DNA from: Planctomycetaceae bacterium UBA2671
Lineage (GTDB): Bacteria > Planctomycetota > Planctomycetia > Planctomycetales > Planctomycetaceae
Direction of reading: 5' to 3'
Length of the DNA: 20,525 nt
NCBI GenBank assembly: GCA_002359185.1
Contig: DEML01000041.1
Location: 108,839 to 129,363, forward strand
Shown here: in pieces, positions 1 through 7,089 of the stretch
How positions within the stretch are numbered: position 1 is the stretch's first letter
How the letters are laid out: the number at the start of each line of letters is the position of its first letter
Translations under genes and position numbers: made by a program
The notes under the pieces: model-generated
Databases searched by the model: none
What the model was told of the DNA's origin: nothing
Seen by the model: only the letters and a program-made list of their open reading frames with translations

Positions 1-68
1 CTTCGAGAGCGCCCCCGCCACACATGTTCGTATCTGGTTGACACATTCTTTGGTCAGCCGTTCGCTGT

Positions 69-500
69 TCAGGCAATGATTGGTAATTGTGTGGCAGCTC
101 TTCGGGAGCGTTTTTTCTTTTTGGGGAACCGGGCTTCGGTGTATTCGCCCATTTGTTCGGCTGTTTCGAAAAGTTGGTCGTAACAGCCGTCGCCATCGTA
201 TTCGCAGTTGTCGGTGGAATAGTCTCGGCAAATTTGCGGTCGGGTTTCGTAGATGCCGCAGAGGTTGTCGTCACGGAGTTTCTTGCAGGTTGTGTGGACC
301 ATCAGATACCAGGTTTCTTCATCGACAAAAATCGAGACGTTGTCGTGGAGCAGATACCAGCGGAGATTTTCAAGTTCCTCCCGGGAATCGGGAGTGTCGA
401 TCGGCAAGGCGAAATAGCGGCAACATTTCGCGGTGCAGTGATCACAGAGAAATTCTCCGGGCTTGAGATCCTCACGTGAAACTCGTTTTTTTTCCATCAT
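69..500 (-). CDS. YkgJ-family cysteine-cluster (putative metal-binding) protein
   Basis: A 143-residue soluble protein with the YkgJ/CxxxCxxC-type zinc/iron-chelating cluster. It has Cys19, Cys22, Cys26 and Cys27 (CDHCTAKCC), then Cys72, Cys81, Cys91, Cys99 and Cys106 in the second half, including the family's 'C.IYE.RP..CR.Y' block (residues 81-94). The family is thought to bind a metal; its biochemical role is not established. The C-terminus is basic (PKKKKRSRR). Two ATGs lie in tandem at 500 and 497. The AGGAG at 503-507 is only 3 nt from the first and 6 nt from the second, so 497 may be the true start. A near-perfect 16-bp inverted repeat (512-527) lies just upstream. The gene is isolated on the minus strand, with no partner visible in the window. 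Confidence 0.85.
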   Translation of the reverse strand: MMEKKRVSREDLKPGEFLCDHCTAKCCRYFALPIDTPDSREELENLRWYLLHDNVSIFVDEETWYLMVHTTCKKLRDDNLCGIYETRPQICRDYSTDNCEYDGDGCYDQLFETAEQMGEYTEARFPKKKKRSRRAATQLPIIA

Positions 501-971
501 TGTCTCCTGATGCTGGGAATTTCCAGCAAAATTGAATGTGCATTTCAGAAGTTTTATCGGAAGCCGCTGTGAACAACAATGTTCCCGGAGTCATCCCGTG
601 GTCCAATCTGGCAATATGACTTAAGTTTCTGCAGAATTTCGTGGGGCTTTCCGTTTGAAGTCGAAGTAGAACTCAGCTGGGATTATCGTAAGTGTTCGGA
701 TGTATCTGCAACCTCTAATTATTTGTTGAAATCTCAGATTTCCATCGACTGATGGATTGGGAATCTTCCCTAGGAAACAAACGGTCTTCCGAATTATGAT
801 AGGATGAGATCTGATCTTTTTAGCTAATTTCAGATTTTTCATGTCCCTCGAGAGCAGTGAATTCCGCTTGGCCTGTCGCAGGGGTCCCGTAAAATTTAGC
901 GACATTGCTCAGTCGCTTACAAATCCTCTGCCCCAAACCTGATCTTCTGATTTTCAACTTCTGTTCGATTC
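501..971. other. Intergenic region, no supported gene
   Basis: This 471-bp gap separates two divergent genes (YkgJ-like on minus, permease on plus), so it should hold both promoters. A minus-strand reading frame at 621-905 has no recognisable domain, no ribosome binding site and unremarkable composition, so I do not call it. The only structure I noticed is an imperfect palindrome at 512-527 (GCTGGGAA/TTTCCAGC) directly upstream of the YkgJ-like gene. Confidence 0.5.
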
Positions 972-2159
972 ATGATGAATAACTCGACAACCCGTCGCTG
1001 GCTGGAGCGGATGTTGCAGCGATACCTGCTGCCGAGCCTCGCGCTGGTTTACGTCATCTCTGCATTTTTTCCTCAGTTCGGAATCTGGTTGCGGACTCAG
1101 TCGATCACCGGGGGAAAAGATTTTGGTTTCGGACATATTAATGCGGTCAATCTTTTGCTGGCTGGGTTACTGTTCAACACAGGTCTGGCAGTTCCTTTAA
1201 AGGAACTACTTTGCCTGACCAGGCACCCCAAACTGGTTGCGTTAGGGCTTTCGATCCGCATCACTTCGAGCCTGATCATAATTTTACTGGCCATGATGGG
1301 GGGACTGCTGTTTTCCGGCACGGTCTGGAATTCGATTCTGCTGGGGTTAATTCTCATTGCAGTCATGCCGGTCGCGAATTCCTCTGCAGGCTGGACGCAT
1401 CATTCCGATGCCAACGTCGGCTTGAGTATGTGGCTGATACTTTCGAGCGTTTTGTTGAGTCCCCTGCTCGTTCCCGGTTTGCTCGATTTGTCGAGCCAGT
1501 TTGTCTCTGCAGAGATTGTAGAGGATTATCGGCGAATGGCGGGTGGATATGCTGGCTCGTTTGTGATGATGTGGGTGATTATTCCCGCTGTGCTGGGTGT
1601 TTTATTTCGCACAGTGTTCATCAAGACATACGGACCTAAATTGAAGCTGACTGTCAAAGTAATGACGAGTCTGTTTCTGTTGATTCTTAACTATATCAAT
1701 GGCTCTGTTTCTTTACCAAGCCTGCTCAATGGGAAGCAGAACGGTTTAATTCTGCTGGTCGGATTCTCGGCCAGTGTTTCCTGCGGATTATTATTCGCAG
1801 CCGCCGGACTGGTTTCGAAAATCTGTCGACTCACCAAGCGGGATCGTCTGGCAGTCATGTATTCAACGGCGATGAGCAATACCGGAGTCGCACTGGTCCT
1901 GGCGACGACAGTTTCACCGGAGTTGGTGGTGGTGCACCTGATGGTGATCTTTTACACGTTAATTCAGCACATCATCGCAGGAGTCATCGATGAACTGGTT
2001 GTCATTGGTACAAAAAACAAACCTCACTCACTCAATAAGCCCTGCACAATGACTAACCAGCCGGTGTTGAACGATTTGGAAGATCGTCCAACTACGCAGA
2101 CCGGTTCGCAAGCCGCGACGTATGAAGGGGAGGTCATTACGTCGAAAGGATCGATGTAG
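972..2159 (+). CDS. Bile acid:sodium symporter (BASS/SBF)-family permease
   Basis: A 395-residue polytopic membrane protein of the SBF/BASS-like superfamily (relatives include bile-acid, pantothenate/pyruvate and ACR3 transporters). About nine to ten hydrophobic segments are visible, starting with LLPSLALVYVISAFFPQFGI (residues 17-36). Family-like features are the 'LLAGLLFNTGLAVPLKEL' block after TM1 (about residues 61-78) and 'VMPVANSSAGWTHHSDANVG' followed by 'LS...LLSPLLVPGLL' (about 135-170), which matches the crossover region where sodium is bound in BASS proteins. The substrate cannot be assigned. The start is ATG at 972 (or 975), without a clear ribosome binding site. The last ~45 residues (after about residue 350) are hydrophilic, look unlike the family and overlap the 3' end of the opposite-strand kinase by 136 bp. 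This suggests read-through into the neighbouring gene's territory after loss of an earlier stop. Confidence 0.85.
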   Translation: MMNNSTTRRWLERMLQRYLLPSLALVYVISAFFPQFGIWLRTQSITGGKDFGFGHINAVNLLLAGLLFNTGLAVPLKELLCLTRHPKLVALGLSIRITSSLIIILLAMMGGLLFSGTVWNSILLGLILIAVMPVANSSAGWTHHSDANVGLSMWLILSSVLLSPLLVPGLLDLSSQFVSAEIVEDYRRMAGGYAGSFVMMWVIIPAVLGVLFRTVFIKTYGPKLKLTVKVMTSLFLLILNYINGSVSLPSLLNGKQNGLILLVGFSASVSCGLLFAAAGLVSKICRLTKRDRLAVMYSTAMSNTGVALVLATTVSPELVVVHLMVIFYTLIQHIIAGVIDELVVIGTKNKPHSLNKPCTMTNQPVLNDLEDRPTTQTGSQAATYEGEVITSKGSM

Positions 2160-4324
2160 TGATCGATCAACAGCACATCCGTTGTCGATGCGGCGAACCC
2201 GGAATCGTGGATCTGTTCGATTCTTCGCGATCTGTGATTTTCAATTGTGGTGAGGTCATCCTGCGTCAATCGGGGAATATCGCTTAAGCTGGGATTTAAC
2301 TTCTGCAACATCGCCTGCAGATCGGGATGTTGTAAGATCATCCCAAACTGCGAGTTCTTATCAGCTGAGGAACCTCGCATATTGACGAGAACAGAAATTT
2401 CATGCATAAGTCGTCCCTCGGCTTCATCCTGGAGTACCGCAAAACGGCCTAGTTCGACAGAATAGCCGAGCACACCCAGAAATTGACGCTCACCCCCACG
2501 ATTTCCAGTTGACCAGATTGGAATGGAAAATGCGACTTTCAAGTCAGCAGTATTACTACTTTGGTAAACTGTCGACAGATTGATGTCTTCGATGTGTGGT
2601 GGCGTCCCCTGCTCACCGACGATAAGGTCATTTCCATTGCCATGAAAATAATCTCGATGAGAGTAGTTCGAGCCGATACTGTCGTAAATTGTTCCGGATT
2701 TATCTTCAAGTGGATAGCGTGCAATTTGAACACCATCGGCATTACATAAAAACCAACTGGAAGCCTGCGTTGCTTTTTCCTGGGACTGAGCTCGTTTCAC
2801 CAGCCATTGCTGGAGGTCAATCCATTGTGTCGAATCGGCTTGATTGCCCGGCCCCTGCATCTGTTCAAGGAGGTGTTGGGAGTTGGATTCGATTTCGAGA
2901 ATTCGCCAGGCATCGTTAATTTTCAATGCCATTGATGTCGCAGCAGAGCGGGCAGCCACCTGCAGAGAACGATTTCGAAGCTGCGTTGCCTCCTGGCGAG
3001 CGTACGATTCCCGATTCGCCAACTGCCCCATAATTGCCGCAAAGGCCGTTGAAAAAAGAATCAAGACAATCGCACTGATCATGAGCACGCGAGAGACGCC
3101 GCGATGTCGTCGCATCAGTCGTGAGACTCTTCGGGAGAGTGGTTCGGCATATGCGATCACTTCTTCATCGCCCAGATAACGTTCGAGATCCTTGGCCATT
3201 TCTGCAGCGGAGGCATAACGATCTTCCGGGACCAGCGACATGGCTTTCAGGCAGATCGCTTCGAGTGCTTTCGGAACCCATGGACAAAGGTCAGTCGGCT
3301 TACGAAACTTTCCGCGGATAACAGATTCGCGAATTTTTGAAAGAGAATTGTCAGGCGGAAAGGGAGGTCGTCCCGTTATTAAGCGATAGAGCGTCACGCC
3401 CAGGCCATAGATATCGGAGGACGGTCCGACATCTTCGGCCTGAGCGTGTTGCTCCGGACTCATATAGATCGGCGTTCCCCCAGTTCCACCGGAAGCGGAG
3501 TCACCACCGGTATCGGAAAGCGGTTTGAGCGATTCTTCACCAACCGATTTTGCTTTCCCTTCACTACCAACATACTTGGCACAACCCCAATCGAGCACAA
3601 CTGTCTCGCCATACTTTCCGAGCATGACATTGCCTGGCTTGATATCGCAGTTAATTACCCCTCGCGTATGGGCATATTCAATTGTGTTGCAGACACTGAC
3701 AAACGAGCTGAGCAGTTTGCGAAAGTCGAGAGAGTGTTCGCGAGGGAGTTCGTCTTTTTTTAATCGGGTGTGATAATCATCAATGAATTGCTGAAGGGTT
3801 TGCCCCTCGACCATTCGCATCGAATAAAAGGGGACCCCATTATCGGTGATGCCATAGCCATGAACCGGCGCAACGCCGGGATGATCGAGTCTACTGGTGA
3901 TCTCTGCTTCGACTCGAAACCGCTGGGTATCGAGCGGATTGTGACGACGCCGTTCACGTATAAATTTGATGGCGACATCGCGATGGAGTTGTTGATCAAA
4001 CCCTCGAAAGACAATCCCCAGTCCCCCATGCGCATGATATCGGAGCCGCCTGACGTCACATTTCCATTGTATCTCTTCGGCTGGAATCGGTTCCGGAGAG
4101 CCTTCAGGATCGCTCAACTGAGTCATCTCATTAGGTTTGAGTTGATCCGCAACTTGGGCGAGTTTTTCAGTTTTGCTCACAAATTCTGCCAGCAGGTGGG
4201 GGTGATCCCGACAGATAATTTCCGGAGCCGGTCGCTCGCCCTGCTCCACCATTTCTTCCCAGGCATCAAGAAGCAGATCAATGGTTTTCGCGTCGGAATC
4301 TGGGACTCTAAATTCTTCAGTCAT
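2024..4324 (-). CDS. Membrane Ser/Thr protein kinase with C-terminal extracytoplasmic Cache-like sensor
   Basis: A 766-residue Hanks-type kinase. A short N-terminal segment (1-85) precedes the kinase domain (about 93-385): Gly-rich loop HGGLGIVFRG (99-108), catalytic Lys120 in VAIKF, catalytic Asp227 with Lys229 and Asn232 (CDIKPGNVM), DWG at 245-247, and SPE at 289-291. One hydrophobic helix (about 413-433) anchors it. The C-terminal ~320 residues contain the dCache-like signature NYSHRDYFHG and a following 'FSIPIW...FLGVLGYSVEL', so the sensor probably faces the periplasm and the kinase the cytoplasm. The ligand is unknown. The normally His-Arg-Asp loop reads Asn-Cys-Asp (225-227), making it a non-RD-type kinase. 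DWG in place of DFG is, as I recall, common in planctomycete kinases. There is no Shine-Dalgarno before the ATG at 4324. Confidence 0.93.
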   Translation of the reverse strand: MTEEFRVPDSDAKTIDLLLDAWEEMVEQGERPAPEIICRDHPHLLAEFVSKTEKLAQVADQLKPNEMTQLSDPEGSPEPIPAEEIQWKCDVRRLRYHAHGGLGIVFRGFDQQLHRDVAIKFIRERRRHNPLDTQRFRVEAEITSRLDHPGVAPVHGYGITDNGVPFYSMRMVEGQTLQQFIDDYHTRLKKDELPREHSLDFRKLLSSFVSVCNTIEYAHTRGVINCDIKPGNVMLGKYGETVVLDWGCAKYVGSEGKAKSVGEESLKPLSDTGGDSASGGTGGTPIYMSPEQHAQAEDVGPSSDIYGLGVTLYRLITGRPPFPPDNSLSKIRESVIRGKFRKPTDLCPWVPKALEAICLKAMSLVPEDRYASAAEMAKDLERYLGDEEVIAYAEPLSRRVSRLMRRHRGVSRVLMISAIVLILFSTAFAAIMGQLANRESYARQEATQLRNRSLQVAARSAATSMALKINDAWRILEIESNSQHLLEQMQGPGNQADSTQWIDLQQWLVKRAQSQEKATQASSWFLCNADGVQIARYPLEDKSGTIYDSIGSNYSHRDYFHGNGNDLIVGEQGTPPHIEDINLSTVYQSSNTADLKVAFSIPIWSTGNRGGERQFLGVLGYSVELGRFAVLQDEAEGRLMHEISVLVNMRGSSADKNSQFGMILQHPDLQAMLQKLNPSLSDIPRLTQDDLTTIENHRSRRIEQIHDSGFAASTTDVLLIDHYIDPFDVMTSPSYVAACEPVCVVGRSSKSFNTGWLVIVQGLLSE

Positions 4325-5118
4325 AATCGCAGCCAGAAAACCCAGTTCAATACTTATTTCTGTCGACGGGCTTGTGAATCAAACCTGATCGTCTTGAAGT
4401 GATTGCTATCGACTTGCGGTCGCAAAAAAAACTTTCATCTCTGATTAGACCATTTTCAAATGGTTTCTGCATTCGCCTGGACACTAAATGTCCTGAAAAC
4501 GCTGTGTTTGTTCCTGCCGAACGCTGCAGGTAATTTTTGAAATTGCTCTAGAATTGTAAAGTCTCAAACTTTACCGCAAGTTATCTTTAAATATGCTCAA
4601 TAGCATTCTCTGAGCATGTATACGTCTTCAACTTTCATCAAAGAAATCAAACGAAACAATGCAATACAGGATACGCAATTCCCCGAGGCTTGTCCAAGAG
4701 TAGGGTCGCTTTGGTTGAGAACCGCCTCCAGAGGCCCCTGTAAATTAGCTGGTTGATGCAATTGAATGCCAAAGTGCATTCTCTGGACACTGAGGACTAT
4801 GTGGATCCAGTGCTCTGTTCCAATTAAATAATCGGGTGCCACTGGTTTTGCCAGTGCATCGTAACATATGAGTTAGCCTCGACTTGCACTGGCGAAGCCA
4901 GTGGCACACAACCTAAAGTTTAAATGGAACAGTCCCAGGGAATCCGTTCGCAAAAGGTTATTATCCATCCACCCTTCGAGGGAGCCCAATCGAACAGTAG
5001 CGATTTGCATAACTTCCAGAGCATATTCAATAATCACCTGCAGCGTTCGGCAAGAGCAAACACAGCGATTTATGGTCATCTGGAGTCCAAGCGACTGCAG
5101 AAACCATTTGAAAATGGA
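4325..5118. other. Intergenic region with paired palindromic repeat
   Basis: This ~0.8-kb gap lies upstream of the kinase start and downstream of mtdB. I see no convincing gene; short frames such as 4597-4842 (minus) and 4924-5193 (plus) have no recognisable domain and no ribosome binding site. The main structure is the inverted repeat pair at 4836-4907. Smaller hairpins are ACCATTT/AAATGGT (about 4449-4464, 2-nt loop) and GTAAAG/CTTTAC (about 4557-4575). The kinase promoter should lie in the first few hundred bases, but I could not identify it. Confidence 0.5.
4836..4907. repeat. Paired palindromic (REP/BIME-like) repeat, copy 1
   Basis: Two 22-bp arms (4836-4857 and 4886-4907) are reverse complements at 20 of 22 positions and are separated by 28 bp. 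Both begin or end with GTGCCAC/GTGGCAC. Each arm is itself a hairpin: left stem 4840-4846/4850-4856 (one G-T wobble), right stem CACTGGC/GCCAGTG (4887-4893/4897-4903) with the 3-nt loop GAA. The same head sequence and nested geometry recur at 18590-18687, so this is a small repeat family rather than a chance palindrome. It resembles REP/BIME elements mobilised by RAYT transposases, but no such gene is in the window. Confidence 0.8.
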
Positions 5119-5973
5119 CTAAAGGAGTTTCTGACCAGCTTCAAAGATCGATTTCGTATCGAAAATCTGATCATTGGATTCAAAGAGTTTTGAAATCATC
5201 TGGTGATGGAGTTTCATTTTCAATCCCCCGACACCCACGGCTCCATAGCAAAGTAAGTGATCGACCTTCCGAGCCTTATCGCTCGATTCGATGCCATCAA
5301 TCCCCAGGGGAGGAACGGCATTCAAGTCAATCACCACTCTCAGTTTTTCGAGTTTTCGAAGTTCATCGAGTTTACAGAATTCGACCCCGGCTGCCCCGGC
5401 AGCGACAATGAGATCGGCATCAGAAGTCAGATCCTGAATCTGCTGATCCTCAGTAAATGCTGCAGGTTCAAGCAATCCTGAGTCACTATCGATCGCCAGA
5501 CAAACTTGCCGTGCCCGTTCTATCTGGCGAGAAACAACTCGAACGTGGCTCCCCTGTAAAGCAAGGAGTTTCGCCACACGTCGTCCTACAGGACCCGTTC
5601 CCCCAAGAACCACCGATTTTGTCTCCTGAAGTTTCAAGTGAGACTGCGCATAAATAACAGCAGCAGAAGCGGTGGTATTGCAACCATTGGAGTCCATCAT
5701 GACAGAAACGCGGATGGGTCCAAAGAATTGCTCCTGAATTCGTTTCATGAGGGACTCACCGGCTTCGACGTTACTCCCTCCAAGAAATATTGCAGTGTTA
5801 TGCAGATTCTTTGGAGAGCGTGTAAACATCGCACCCTGAACCAGAGATACCACATTCACCGCAGAGACATTTCCGTATGACAATAATTGATCAACTCCAC
5901 CGTCAATTGCGGTCACGGCATCGAAACTGCTTGGATGGGAATCACTGTCAAGTTGCAAAAGGATACGCTTCAT
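5119..5973 (-). CDS. mtdB: NAD(P)-dependent methylene-tetrahydromethanopterin dehydrogenase
   Basis: A 284-residue cytoplasmic oxidoreductase of the MtdA/MtdB family, close to the usual ~285-297 residues. It oxidises methylene-H4MPT to methenyl-H4MPT with reduction of NAD(P), the step after Fae in H4MPT-linked formaldehyde oxidation. The N-terminal catalytic part has KRILLQLDSDSHPSSFDAVTA (beginning at residue 2) with AIDGGVD, FLGGSN at 63-68 and DSNGCNTTASAA at 94-105. The Rossmann part has GGTGPVGRRVAKLLA at 124-138 and 'VIDLNAVPPLGIDGI' near 215-230. The overall arrangement is MtdB-like, and the nearby fae supports H4MPT rather than tetrahydrofolate as cofactor. The start is ATG at 5973, with no strong ribosome binding site. 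A terminator-like hairpin lies between fae and this gene, so it may have its own promoter or depend on read-through. Confidence 0.93.
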   Translation of the reverse strand: MKRILLQLDSDSHPSSFDAVTAIDGGVDQLLSYGNVSAVNVVSLVQGAMFTRSPKNLHNTAIFLGGSNVEAGESLMKRIQEQFFGPIRVSVMMDSNGCNTTASAAVIYAQSHLKLQETKSVVLGGTGPVGRRVAKLLALQGSHVRVVSRQIERARQVCLAIDSDSGLLEPAAFTEDQQIQDLTSDADLIVAAGAAGVEFCKLDELRKLEKLRVVIDLNAVPPLGIDGIESSDKARKVDHLLCYGAVGVGGLKMKLHHQMISKLFESNDQIFDTKSIFEAGQKLL

Positions 5974-6045
5974 TTCAAATCATACTCATTGATATTGCCC
6001 GAATTCATGGAATCAGATTCACATATTATTCTCCGGTGACAAACG

Positions 6046-6083
6046 AAAAAACAACTCCCGTTCTCATGGAAAACGAGAGTTGT
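6046..6083 (-). terminator. Intrinsic terminator downstream of fae
   Basis: Read on the minus strand, AACTCTCGTT-type and AACGGGAGTT-type arms (6072-6083 and 6051-6062; 11 of 12 pairs, one C-A mismatch, 9-nt loop) form a stem that runs directly into six T (complement of 6046-6051). It sits 63 bp after the fae stop and ~72 bp before the mtdB start, so it should end or attenuate the fae transcript before mtdB. Confidence 0.75.
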
Positions 6084-6145
6084 CTTAAAACACCTGTGCG
6101 GTAAGTAATACTACTTATCAGGCTCTTTTTTCATAGACCGATCGA

Positions 6146-6643
6146 TTAAACACCTGAGAAAGGATGCTTCGCAGAATCTTTCTTTGCGATCATTTCGTCA
6201 GCAGAAGGTTCATTCTTCATCGCGCGCTGAATCGACAATTTGGTTGCTTCGTAATTGTATTCGTAAATCTTTTTGTCATCGGCTGCATCCCAGTGAATGA
6301 AGACACCACAAATGATGACAAGATTCTCAGCCTGATCTTTCGGAATCACGCCATCAGCAACACAATCTGCAACTGCTTTAGCGACAGCATACTGAGCTGG
6401 TCCAAACATCTGCACGGCTTGCTTGGCACCTTTGATCGTCACTTTTGTGATCATCACCGTTGCGGGTTTGACAGCGAGATTCGGTTCCAGAACAGCCAGC
6501 AAATTGCTGTGGCCGGCCGTTTGCTGAGACAGAGCATTGGCAAACGCGGTGCCTGCAGGGCCGTCTTTTTCCCCGATGATCAAGTCAATGTGTGCGATTT
6601 CATTTCCATCGCCGACTAAAGCTTCGCCAATACGCATTCCCAT
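6146..6643 (-). CDS. fae: Formaldehyde-activating enzyme
   Basis: Fae catalyses condensation of formaldehyde with tetrahydromethanopterin to give methylene-H4MPT, the entry step of the H4MPT C1 pathway and a formaldehyde-detoxification route. The 165-residue product has the family's diagnostic blocks: GEALVGDGNEIAHIDLIIG (residues 6-24), whose His18 corresponds to the catalytic His17 of the Methylorubrum enzyme, KPATVMITKVTI, QAVQMFGPAQYAVAKAVAD, GVFIHWDAADD and YNYEATKLSIQRA. Length matches the usual ~165-170 residues. An upstream in-frame ATG at 6673 would add ten non-conserved residues. I chose 6643 because AAAGGAG lies 7 nt before it and the family alignment starts there. A perfect -10 (TATAAT) sits 37 nt upstream. 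mtdB follows on the same strand after a terminator-like hairpin. Confidence 0.97.
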   Translation of the reverse strand: MGMRIGEALVGDGNEIAHIDLIIGEKDGPAGTAFANALSQQTAGHSNLLAVLEPNLAVKPATVMITKVTIKGAKQAVQMFGPAQYAVAKAVADCVADGVIPKDQAENLVIICGVFIHWDAADDKKIYEYNYEATKLSIQRAMKNEPSADEMIAKKDSAKHPFSGV

Positions 6644-6679
6644 GGTGTTCTCCTTTTGCTGGTGCTGGACCAATCAATA

Positions 6680-6702
6680 ATTATAGTGTGAGCAAATTGC
6701 TC
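6680..6702 (-). promoter_or_regulatory. Putative fae promoter with operator-like palindrome
   Basis: On the minus strand a perfect TATAAT (6680-6685) lies 37 nt before the fae start codon. Just upstream, where the -35/-10 spacer would be, is a perfect 6-1-6 palindrome, GAGCAA-A-TTGCTC (plus-strand reading, 6690-6702). No good -35 is seen at 17 bp spacing (CGTCCA), which would suit an activator-dependent or repressed promoter. The regulator is unknown. Confidence 0.5.
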
Positions 6703-6844
6703 TGGACGATGCCCTGATGGACATACAAAGTGTTCTCAAATTAAGTCTTCCGAGTCAGAAAACAACTCTTCGAATTGTGGTTGCCGCTGATGAATGTTTA
6801 AGGAATGATAAAACCCGAAATACTCTTGCAACCTGAAACAGACA

Positions 6845-6878
6845 GTAACATCAAATGTTATTAATAACATAGTAACAT
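6845..6878. promoter_or_regulatory. Candidate operator cluster (16-bp palindrome plus GTAACAT repeats)
   Basis: Four half-sites of the form (G/A)(T/A)TAACAT or its complement occur in 34 bp: GTAACAT at 6845, ATGTTATT and AATAACAT forming a perfect palindrome at 6855-6870, and GTAACAT at 6872. Such regular half-site spacing is typical of a transcription-factor-binding region, but the region is AT-rich and no cognate regulator is identified. Confidence 0.35.
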
Positions 6879-7089
6879 GTAGTACTGCCGTACAACCAGT
6901 GTGAGGAATATCATGTTTGCAGCTTAATTTCCAGTTTGAGACAAGCATTCGTTGATTTAAGATCCTGTGCTTCTGTGAAACGCAGTTCAATCAAGCACTG
7001 AAACAAGTCAAAGGAGAAGCGAATGAAGTGTGAATTACTGAGACTTTGTACTTGCGAATTTTCACCGTTTTAAAATTACTCAATACTCT

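Larger units (their letters stand above)
6674..7089. other. Divergent intergenic region between fae and the ATP-grasp gene
   Basis: This 416-bp divergent spacer contains no supported gene. It holds the fae promoter region (6680-6702) and an AT-rich operator-like cluster near 6845-6880. The latter has a perfect 16-bp palindrome, ATGTTATT/AATAACAT (6855-6870), flanked by two direct GTAACAT copies (6845-6851 and 6872-6878). The cluster lies about 210 bp from each start codon, so it could serve either gene. Confidence 0.55.

Noticed and set aside
621..905. 94-aa minus-strand open frame
   Set aside because: No ribosome binding site, no recognisable motif; basic, low-quality composition typical of a chance frame.
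4597..4842. 81-aa minus-strand open frame in the kinase-mtdB gap
   Set aside because: It begins inside the paired palindromic repeat, has no ribosome binding site or domain, and its sequence looks like random translation.
6644..6673. Upstream ATG for fae adding ten residues
   Set aside because: A good AAAGGAG serves the ATG at 6643 and Fae homologues begin at the GEALVGDG block.
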